A stretch of 14,387 nt of DNA from an uncultured beta proteobacterium. Lineage in GTDB: Bacteria > Pseudomonadota > Gammaproteobacteria > Burkholderiales > Burkholderiaceae_C. Position 1 is the first letter of the stretch. Each line of letters opens with the position of its first letter. A program made the position numbers and the translations under genes. The notes beneath the pieces are model-generated. The model made no database searches and was not told the origin of the DNA. It worked only from the letters and a program-made list of their open reading frames with translations. The stretch spans positions 1-14,387 of the forward strand of contig CAIYNH010000537.1 in NCBI GenBank assembly GCA_903927495.1, given 5' to 3'. This document shows, in pieces, positions 7,863 through 13,403 of this stretch.

Positions 7863-7899
7863 TTGACTAGGACATTTTTTTAATGATTGTCACAGTCAA
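7863..7899. promoter_or_regulatory. Long inverted repeat, candidate operator
   Basis: Left arm TTGACTAGGACA (7863-7874) and right arm TGTCACAGTCAA (7888-7899) match at 10 of 12 positions as an inverted repeat around a 13-base AT-rich spacer. It lies 119 bases before the molybdoenzyme start and 50 bases upstream of the proposed -35. The symmetric half-sites suggest a dimeric regulator; no known consensus is matched. Confidence 0.45.
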
Positions 7900-7948
7900 C
7901 CTGGGCAGGATGCTGGCGTGCTTGGCGCTGGTAATAGTCTGAGTGGGG

Positions 7949-7976
7949 TTGACCGGGCTGGGGGTAAGCGTATTGT
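7949..7976 (+). promoter_or_regulatory. Candidate sigma-70 promoter of the molybdoenzyme gene
   Basis: TTGACC (7949-7954), 16 bases, TATTGT (7971-7976). Predicted start near 7983 gives a 35-base leader with AAGGAA (8008-8013) before ATG 8018. Based on consensus match only. Confidence 0.4.
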
Positions 7977-8017
7977 CCCGGGCAGTGTTACTATTTTTGC
8001 CGAACTCAAGGAATTCC

Positions 8018-10243
8018 ATGACCGCGACCACCCACTACCGCATTTGCCCCCTGTGTGAAGCCTGCTGTGGGCTGAAAATCAGCGTCCAGGACGGTGTCGT
8101 CATCAGCATTCGCGGTGACGAGCAAGATGTCTTGAGCAAGGGCTACATTTGCCCCAAAGCGGTGGCGCTAAAAGACCTGCACGACGACCCCGACCGCCTG
8201 CGCACACCGCTCATCAAGCGCGACGGCAAACATGTAAGCGCTACCTGGACGCAAGCGTTTGCCGAGATTGAGCGCCGTCTGCCAGCGCTACAAGCTCAGC
8301 ATGGGCGCGACGCAGTGGCGGTGGCGGTGGCGGTGGGCAACCCGACGGTTCACAAATACGGTTTGCTGAATTATTTTCCCCGCTTGGCACGGGCCTTGGG
8401 CACTCGCAATGTGTTTTCGGCATCCAGTCTGGATCAGGTGCCCAAGCAGCTCGCATGCGGCTTGATGTTTGGGCACTGGATGACTGTGCCACTGCCAGAC
8501 ATTGAACGCACCCAATGGCTACTGGTAATTGGTGCCAATCCGCTGGTCAGTAATGGCAGCATGTGGACTGTGCCGGACTTCAAAGGAAAAGCCAAAGCTC
8601 TGCGGGCACGCGGTGGCCACTTGGTAGTGCTTGACCCGCGCTACACCGAGACTGCCGCCGTGGCCGATGCACACCACTTCATTCGCCCAGGTGCCGATGT
8701 GTTTTTGCTGGCCGCCATGGTCAACACCTTGTTTGCCAAACAGTGGGTGCGCTTGGGCGCACTGGCCAACTGGGTGGTCGGTCTGGATGCGTTGCAGCAA
8801 TCTGTGGTCGCCTTCACGCCAGATGCAGTGGCTGAGCGCTGTGGTGTTGCCGCTGACACCATCATGCAACTCACGCATGATCTGGCCCACACCGAGCGCG
8901 CTGCCGTGTATGCCCGTATTGGCACCTGCACGCAAACTTTTGGCACGCTGGCGAGTTGGCTGGTGGATGTGCTGAATGTGCTCACCGGCCACCTCGATGC
9001 GCCCGGTGGCGTTATGTTTGCCAAAGCGGCAGCCTTTGCCAGCAACACCCAGGGCACGGGCGGACGTGGGCGCGGCGTGAGCACAGGTCGTCACCATGCC
9101 CGTGTGAGTGGGGCCCCGGAGGTCATGGGCGAGCTGCCCATGACCTGCCTGGCGGAAGAAATTGAGACTGGCGGTGCCGGTCAAATCCGCGCTCTGATCA
9201 CGGTCGCCACCAACCCGGTGCTGTCGTCGCCGAACGGCCCACGCTTGGCGGCAGCGCTACAGGCACTGGACTTCATGGTCAGCGTTGATATTTATCTGAA
9301 CGAGACGACGCGCCACGCCGATGTGATTTTGCCGGGACTGTCGCCCTTGCAGGACGATCATTTTGATGTCTCTTTTGCGCAGTTGTCCTGGCGCAACCAC
9401 GCCCGCTACAGCCCACCTGTGCTGGCACCGCAAGAGCGTCCCACCGAGTGGCAAATCCTGTTGAAACTGACCGCCATCGCCCAAGGTCTGGGCGCGCAGG
9501 TGGATGTAGATGCACTCGATGATGTTCAGTTTGCACAGGACATGCAACGTCAGTTCGGTGACCGGGCGGCAGCTGTGCTGGCCGCTACCCAGGGCTTGCA
9601 CGGTCCGCAGCGTTTGCTGGATGTTGCCCTACGCAGCGGCCCCTACGGCGACGCTTTTGGGCAACAGCCGGACGGCTTGTCGCTGGCCAAAGTGATGGCA
9701 GCCAACAGCAGCGGAGGCCTTGATCTGGGCGAGCTGCAACCGCGCATGCCGGAACTGCTGCGAACCCCAAGCGGCAAGATCGAACTGGCCCCACCCATGC
9801 TGCTGGCCGACCTGCCACGGGCCTGGGCCGATCTGCAGCACCCGGCACCAGAGCTGGTCATCATTGGTCGGCGTGATGTGCGCAGCAACAACAGTTGGAT
9901 GCACAACCTGCCCACGCTGGCCAAGGGGCCGTTTCGATGCACGGTATTGGTCAACCCGGTGGATGCGGCCCGGCTCCAACTCCAGCATGGCAGTCTGGCG
10001 CGGATCAGCCGTGGATCAAACAGTCTTGACGATGTGCGGGTTGAAATCAGCGCGGCGATGATGCCAGGTGTCATCAGCTTGCCGCATGGCTGGGGTCATG
10101 ACTTGCCCGGAGCACAGCTCAGTGTGGCGGCGTTACGACCGGGCAACAATCTGAATGCGCTGCTCGATGACAGCCTGCGTGATCCGCTTTCGGGCAACGC
10201 TGTACTGAATGGTGTGGCAGTCAGCATGACCGCGCTGGGCTGA
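8018..10243 (+). CDS. Molybdopterin (bis-MGD) oxidoreductase with N-terminal [4Fe-4S] site
   Basis: 741 aa member of the DMSO reductase superfamily (COG0243 type). The start at ATG 8018 has AAGGAA just upstream; the open frame extends to 7943 but without a ribosome binding site. Residues 10-45 give C-x2-C-x3-C-x27-C (Cys10, 13, 17, 45), a [4Fe-4S] motif. There is no Tat signal, so it should be cytoplasmic. NVFSASSLD (131-139) lines up by eye with the metal-ligand segment of formate dehydrogenases and assimilatory nitrate reductases, placing Asp139 where Cys or Sec usually sits. Cofactor-site motifs include GANPLVSNGS (172-181), LDPRYTETA (205-213), ATNPV (397-401), and RRDVRSNNSWMHN (618-630) in the C-terminal domain. 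No partner subunit, FdhD or cofactor gene is adjacent. The substrate is unknown; a formate-dehydrogenase-like or other oxidoreductase role is possible. A GTGGCG hexamer repeat encodes the AVAVAVAV stretch at 99-106. Confidence 0.9.
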   Translation: MTATTHYRICPLCEACCGLKISVQDGVVISIRGDEQDVLSKGYICPKAVALKDLHDDPDRLRTPLIKRDGKHVSATWTQAFAEIERRLPALQAQHGRDAVAVAVAVGNPTVHKYGLLNYFPRLARALGTRNVFSASSLDQVPKQLACGLMFGHWMTVPLPDIERTQWLLVIGANPLVSNGSMWTVPDFKGKAKALRARGGHLVVLDPRYTETAAVADAHHFIRPGADVFLLAAMVNTLFAKQWVRLGALANWVVGLDALQQSVVAFTPDAVAERCGVAADTIMQLTHDLAHTERAAVYARIGTCTQTFGTLASWLVDVLNVLTGHLDAPGGVMFAKAAAFASNTQGTGGRGRGVSTGRHHARVSGAPEVMGELPMTCLAEEIETGGAGQIRALITVATNPVLSSPNGPRLAAALQALDFMVSVDIYLNETTRHADVILPGLSPLQDDHFDVSFAQLSWRNHARYSPPVLAPQERPTEWQILLKLTAIAQGLGAQVDVDALDDVQFAQDMQRQFGDRAAAVLAATQGLHGPQRLLDVALRSGPYGDAFGQQPDGLSLAKVMAANSSGGLDLGELQPRMPELLRTPSGKIELAPPMLLADLPRAWADLQHPAPELVIIGRRDVRSNNSWMHNLPTLAKGPFRCTVLVNPVDAARLQLQHGSLARISRGSNSLDDVRVEISAAMMPGVISLPHGWGHDLPGAQLSVAALRPGNNLNALLDDSLRDPLSGNAVLNGVAVSMTALG
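8315..8336 (+). repeat. In-frame GTGGCG hexamer repeat inside the molybdoenzyme gene
   Basis: Three full GTGGCG units plus a partial fourth, in frame, encoding alternating Val and Ala just before GNPTVHKYG. Such tracts can gain or lose units of two codons by slippage. Confidence 0.75.
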
Positions 10244-10279
10244 TTCACCCCGGTATTGTGGCCTCCTGCGCGCGCGACA

Positions 10280-10320
10280 GTGCCAAAACTCGATCGATTT
10301 CACACCCGATTTTTTGGCAC
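10280..10320. other. Hairpin downstream of the molybdoenzyme gene
   Basis: Perfect 9-bp arms GTGCCAAAA (10280-10288) and TTTTGGCAC (10312-10320), with inner pairing ATCG (10293-10296) to CGAT (10307-10310). It begins 37 bases after the stop codon. There is no T run after the stem, so it is either a weak or Rho-assisted terminator, an mRNA 3' end structure, or a protein binding site. Confidence 0.45.
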
Positions 10321-10484
10321 GCTTGCCTTACCAATTGATGCACGTCTAGGCTTCGAGTTGCAGGCGTTGCGCAAGCAGGACAAGCCCTGAAAACAAGAAC
10401 GGTGATGCTCTTCGAATCGAATAATGGCCTGAGCTTACCGACGCAGCGGCATGGTCGACAGGGGTCAGTTTGAGGGATGGCGAC

Positions 10485-10511
10485 TTAAGTCTGTGCGATT
10501 TTTGTCGATAC
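10485..10511 (+). promoter_or_regulatory. Sigma-28 (FliA)-like promoter of the EF-hand protein gene
   Basis: TTAAGTCT (10485-10492), exactly 11 bases, GTCGATAC (10504-10511). The known flagellar sigma-28 consensus is TAAAGTTT, 11 bases, GCCGATAA; each half matches at 6 of 8 positions, and the CGAT core of the -10 is intact. The predicted start near 10518 leaves an 18-base leader with AGAGGA at 10525-10530 and ATG at 10536. Confidence 0.55.
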
Positions 10512-10535
10512 CAAAGCTAGCTACAGAGGACTTTT

Positions 10536-11420
10536 ATGGCCACCATCAACATCACCATCCCATCCGTCAACCGGCCGAGCTACGCACCCACAGCGTCACG
10601 CATCCAGCGCGTTGACCGCGATGGCGACGGGGATGCCGACGGCAGCAGTGGTCGCTCAGCACGCACCCAGGAAGGCTCAAAGAACCGAAAATTTCAGGAT
10701 GCAATGATGCAATCCTTGTCGCAATCAACCGCGACGGGTGCCGCCTCCAGCCCAAGTGTCGCCAGCAGCACCTCCAATTCAGAGAGTGCTGATGTCACCT
10801 CGGCACTCACCAATTTTGTTCAGAATCTGTTTTTTGCCCTACAGGGCAATGGTCAAAGCGCCGGTGGCCCACCCCCACCCCCACCACCGCCCCCACCAGC
10901 AGGCGCACAAAAAGCAGCGCCGTCTGGCGGCACCGACAGCGCCGGCCTTAGCAAGGAGGAACTTAGCAGTTCGCTCGATCTGATTCAAACCAGCGATTCC
11001 ACTCGTTTTGAGTTGAATGCCAACATCATCAACAATTTCAACACCGCTGACTCCAATAGCGACGGCAAGGTAAGTCGCACAGAGGCGCAAACCTTCAGTC
11101 AATCCTTGAATGGCAGCGCCAGCAGTGCCAATTCGGCCACTGCAACCAACACCGGGTATAGCAAAGACTTTGGCTCGCAGATGCAGGCCAATTTGCAAAA
11201 CCTGATCGCTCAGTTGGCCACCGCCAACTCAAACCCTTCCAGCAGCACCAGTGACACTGGTGAAACTGCTGAAAGCGGTTTGCAGCAGAGTTTTCAAAGT
11301 TTGGTGTCCTCCTTGGGCGGCGGCGTCAGTACCGGCACACTGAGCAATTTTTTGCAATCGCTTCAGGTCAATCTGCAAGGCATCAATGCCACGGGTAACT
11401 TTGTCAACGCGCATGCTTGA
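10536..11420 (+). CDS. Ser/Asn-rich EF-hand protein with polyproline tract
   Basis: 294 aa. The start has AGAGGA five bases upstream. There is no signal peptide or membrane helix. An Asp/Gly run, DRDGDGDADG (27-36), resembles a calcium-binding loop; the rest of the N-terminal part is Ser/Thr/Asn rich. Ten prolines follow at 112-121, and residues 172-183 (DSNSDGKVSRTE) give a textbook 12-residue EF-hand loop with Asp, Asn, Asp and a final Glu at positions 1, 3, 5 and 12. The C-terminal part (210-294) is Gln/Leu/Ser rich with helical heptad-like stretches and only two or three aromatic residues. From memory the layout recalls EF-hand proteins such as the Xanthomonas effector XopAW and unnamed Comamonadaceae proteins, but I cannot confirm homology. 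With a sigma-28-like promoter it may belong to the late flagellar regulon and might leave the cell through a signal-less route; both points are inference. Confidence 0.85.
   Translation: MATINITIPSVNRPSYAPTASRIQRVDRDGDGDADGSSGRSARTQEGSKNRKFQDAMMQSLSQSTATGAASSPSVASSTSNSESADVTSALTNFVQNLFFALQGNGQSAGGPPPPPPPPPPAGAQKAAPSGGTDSAGLSKEELSSSLDLIQTSDSTRFELNANIINNFNTADSNSDGKVSRTEAQTFSQSLNGSASSANSATATNTGYSKDFGSQMQANLQNLIAQLATANSNPSSSTSDTGETAESGLQQSFQSLVSSLGGGVSTGTLSNFLQSLQVNLQGINATGNFVNAHA
10869..10898 (+). repeat. Polyproline-coding tract
   Basis: Ten consecutive proline codons (residues 112-121 of the EF-hand protein), nearly all C with a few A or G. Such runs need EF-P for efficient translation and can vary in length by slippage. 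Confidence 0.8.
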
Positions 11421-11613
11421 GCTCTGAATCGCTGGCAAATTCCAACTACCAGGATAGCTTCACCGAGCAAAAAAACCCCGGCAAAACGCTGATACGTGAT
11501 GCACGGGCATGAATTTGCCTGGAGCGGCACCGGCCAACATTGCCACCAGCACGTTCATTGATTTTTCAATTGGGCAGGTGAAATCAACTTCGCAGGACTG
11601 GTGTGGCATTGAA

Positions 11614-11730
11614 CCTATATTCCTCAGTTGACCGCTTGTTTTTAACTGTAAGTGTTCATGAAAATTGACTTTTTCGGCTTTTTTAAAGTTCACCCAATGG
11701 GTGATGGCGCGTCCAACTGAGGAATCCAGG
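11614..11730. mobile_element. MITE-like 117-bp element
   Basis: Imperfect terminal inverted repeats of 17 bp, CCTATATTCCTCAGTTG (11614-11630) and CAACTGAGGAATCCAGG (11714-11730), match at 15 of 17 positions, the inner 12 perfectly. The element is flanked by a direct TTGAA on both sides (11609-11613 and 11731-11735), consistent with a 5-bp target duplication. It is too short to encode a transposase. Inside, near the right end, is a perfect palindrome TCACCCAATGGGTGA (11690-11704). CCT ends with a 4-5 bp duplication would suit an IS1380-type parent, but that is a guess. Confidence 0.55.
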
Positions 11731-11748
11731 TTGAATTGTGCAGCAGCG

Positions 11749-11792
11749 CTGTAGCAAGGCAACCAGCGGCAAGACTTTGCTCACCGCTACAG
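11749..11792. promoter_or_regulatory. Dyad upstream of the gamma-glutamylpolyamine synthetase gene
   Basis: CTGTAGC (11749-11755) and GCTACAG (11786-11792) form a perfect 7-bp inverted repeat with a 30-base spacer. It may be an operator or leader hairpin for the synthetase gene; there is no further support. Confidence 0.25.
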
Positions 11793-11844
11793 TTGGTGGA
11801 CTGGCTTAAACTTGACCACTCTTCATTTTGCAAGGTTGGCAGTC

Positions 11845-13239
11845 ATGCCCCACCAAACCCCGCCCACCCCGTTCACACAGCACCTCTTCGGGCCACGAAC
11901 TCCAGACTCTGTGGAACAGATGTCGGCCTTTTTCCAACAGCACGGTATTGAGCAGGTCGAGTGCATCTTGCCTGACATTTCAGGCTATCCGCGTGGCAAA
12001 CTGATGCCCGCCCAGAGCTTTCTCAGGGGCTCAGAACTGCGCATTTGCCAGGCCATACCGATGCAGGCCGTGACCGGCGACTACTCTTACAACCCGGTGT
12101 TTCCCGATGCCGATCCGGATGTGCGGATGCGGCCCGATGACGCTACGCTGTGCCTGGCACCTTGGGCCAGCTCGGCACGGGCCGTGGCCATACATGACTG
12201 CTTGGAACTCAATGGTGAGTTGTGCCAATTTGCGCCCCGCAGCATTTTGAAAAGAGTTGTCGCAAGCTACACCGAGCTCGGCCTGATGCCCGTCGTGGCA
12301 CCCGAGATCGAGTTCTATCTGACTGCAGCCAACGCCGATCCGACACAGGCACTACGAGCGCCTGCGGTGCGCGGTGGTCGTGCCGAAGTGGGTCAAAGCG
12401 CTTTCAGTCTGAATATGCTCAACGAGTTAGCCCCATTCTGGGATGAATTTAGGGCCGCACTGAAAACCCTGGGTATCGTGGCCGACACCTGGCTGCACGA
12501 GGTTGGCCCCTCCCAATATGAAATCAACCTGCTGCATGGTGACCCCGTAGTGGTCGCGGATCAGGCGTTTTTGTTCAAATACGCAGCCAAGGAATTGGCG
12601 CTCAAACATGGGCTCAACGCAGTCTTCATGGCAAAACCCATTGCCGGCGCATCTGGCAGTTCCATGCACCTGCACCAAAGCGTGGTTGATCTGCAGGGGA
12701 CTAATATTTTTAGCCAGCAAGATGGCGCTGAGAGTGCTGCTTTCCAGCATTTCATTGGTGGTCTGCAACACTATGGACCGGAACTGATGCTGATGTTTGC
12801 GCCCAACATCAATTCTTACCGACGCTATGTCTCGGGCAGCCAGGCCCCTGTCAATTTGCAGTGGGGTTATGACAACCGTACGACCGGCCTGCGCATACCT
12901 GCCAGCCCGCCAGTTTCGCGGCGTGTGGAAAACCGGGTAGCCGGTGCCGATGCCAATCCCTACTTGGCAATTGCCGCTTCGCTGGCTGCCGGACTGGCCG
13001 GTATTCGTGAACAGTTGCAGCCTTCCTGCCCACTCACCAGCAACGGCTACAACCAATCCCACAGTCTGCCACGCAACCTCCAGGATGCGCTACAACTAAT
13101 GCAGCGCAGTACGCATGCTAGACAAGCATTTGGAGACGATTTTGTGACTGGTTATTGCGCCGTGAAAAGTTTGGAATTCGAGAGTTTTCTGAGTGAAGTC
13201 AGCGCCTGGGAAAGGCGCTTTCTGCTGCCCCAGGTCTGA
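11845..13239 (+). CDS. puuA: Gamma-glutamylpolyamine synthetase (PuuA/PauA-like, glutamine synthetase fold)
   Basis: 464 aa from ATG 11845, which has AAGG nine bases upstream; an in-frame TTG at 11812 is less likely. This family uses ATP to join glutamate to an amine such as putrescine, the first step of the gamma-glutamylated polyamine breakdown route. Glutamine-synthetase active-site elements are all present: PEIEFYL (Glu154, Glu156), HEVGPSQYEINL (Glu219, Glu226), MHLHQS (His275, His277), NSYRR (323-327), WGYDNRTTGLRIP (340-352) and ENRVAGADANPYL (362-374). The WGYDNRT and ENRxAGADANPYL wording fits gamma-glutamylpolyamine synthetases better than housekeeping GlnA, and the adenylylation-site tyrosine region of GlnA is not evident. 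It is a single gene, with no puuB, puuC or puuD neighbour. The substrate (putrescine, spermidine, diaminopropane or another amine) is not resolved. Beta-alanine genes in the same window support a polyamine role. Confidence 0.85.
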   Translation: MPHQTPPTPFTQHLFGPRTPDSVEQMSAFFQQHGIEQVECILPDISGYPRGKLMPAQSFLRGSELRICQAIPMQAVTGDYSYNPVFPDADPDVRMRPDDATLCLAPWASSARAVAIHDCLELNGELCQFAPRSILKRVVASYTELGLMPVVAPEIEFYLTAANADPTQALRAPAVRGGRAEVGQSAFSLNMLNELAPFWDEFRAALKTLGIVADTWLHEVGPSQYEINLLHGDPVVVADQAFLFKYAAKELALKHGLNAVFMAKPIAGASGSSMHLHQSVVDLQGTNIFSQQDGAESAAFQHFIGGLQHYGPELMLMFAPNINSYRRYVSGSQAPVNLQWGYDNRTTGLRIPASPPVSRRVENRVAGADANPYLAIAASLAAGLAGIREQLQPSCPLTSNGYNQSHSLPRNLQDALQLMQRSTHARQAFGDDFVTGYCAVKSLEFESFLSEVSAWERRFLLPQV

Positions 13240-13310
13240 ACTCAGAATGCGGCTTAATCCACAACAGATCTCAAACGACGTGTATTCAAACGCATTCCCC
13301 GGTCCTACAC

Positions 13311-13338
13311 TCTGACCACTTTAGCCAGGGTCTACAAT
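13311..13338 (+). promoter_or_regulatory. Candidate promoter of the malic enzyme gene
   Basis: TCTGAC (13311-13316), 16 bases, TACAAT (13333-13338). GCCAGG (13324-13329) and CCTGGC (13364-13369) form an inverted pair around the -10 and expected start, a possible regulatory site. The -35 match is weak. Confidence 0.35.
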
Positions 13339-13403
13339 TTCAGTCCGAGAAAAAAATTATCAACCTGGCCTACATGCCACGCTGATCTAAGCAGGAGACT
13401 TTG

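Larger units (their letters stand above)
7736..8017. other. Gene-free stretch between c-di-GMP enzyme and molybdoenzyme
   Basis: No credible gene. It contains a hairpin at 7779-7814, a short AT-rich run around 7839-7860, a long inverted repeat at 7863-7899 and a plausible promoter at 7949-7976, each listed separately. Confidence 0.7.
10244..10535. other. Gene-free stretch before the EF-hand protein gene
   Basis: No credible gene; the longest small frames are about 22 codons with no ribosome binding site. It contains a hairpin at 10280-10320 and the sigma-28-like promoter at 10485-10511. Nothing else is recognised between them. Confidence 0.7.
11421..11844. other. Gene-free stretch with MITE-like element
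   Basis: 424 bases without a credible gene. From left to right: 11421-11557 has no recognised signal; a weak dyad TTGATTT (11558-11564) with AAATCAA (11581-11587); a MITE-like element at 11614-11730; and a dyad CTGTAGC (11749-11755) with GCTACAG (11786-11792), ending 52 bases before the synthetase start. No convincing promoter for the synthetase gene was found. Confidence 0.65.

Noticed and set aside
7943..8017. N-terminal extension of the molybdoenzyme gene giving a hydrophobic leader
   Set aside because: The upstream start lacks a ribosome binding site and the stretch overlaps the likely promoter; ATG 8018 has AAGGAA and places the Cys motif at the usual position. The leader has no twin-arginine motif.
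10315..10329. Possible sigma-54 promoter (TGGCACG followed by TTGC)
   Set aside because: The GG-to-GC spacing is 9 instead of the required 12 bases, and TGGCAC is part of the hairpin arm.
11499..11561. 20-codon His-rich frame
   Set aside because: No ribosome binding site and too short to judge; composition alone is not evidence.
11460..11762. 100-codon minus-strand frame between the EF-hand and synthetase genes
   Set aside because: It runs straight through the MITE-like element, has no recognisable domain and no ribosome binding site.
11812..11844. TTG start adding 11 residues to the polyamine synthetase
   Set aside because: No ribosome binding site ahead of it, whereas ATG 11845 has AAGG at a workable distance and a typical family N-terminus follows.
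12427..13062. 211-codon minus-strand frame inside the synthetase gene
   Set aside because: Antisense to conserved glutamine-synthetase motifs, no independent support.
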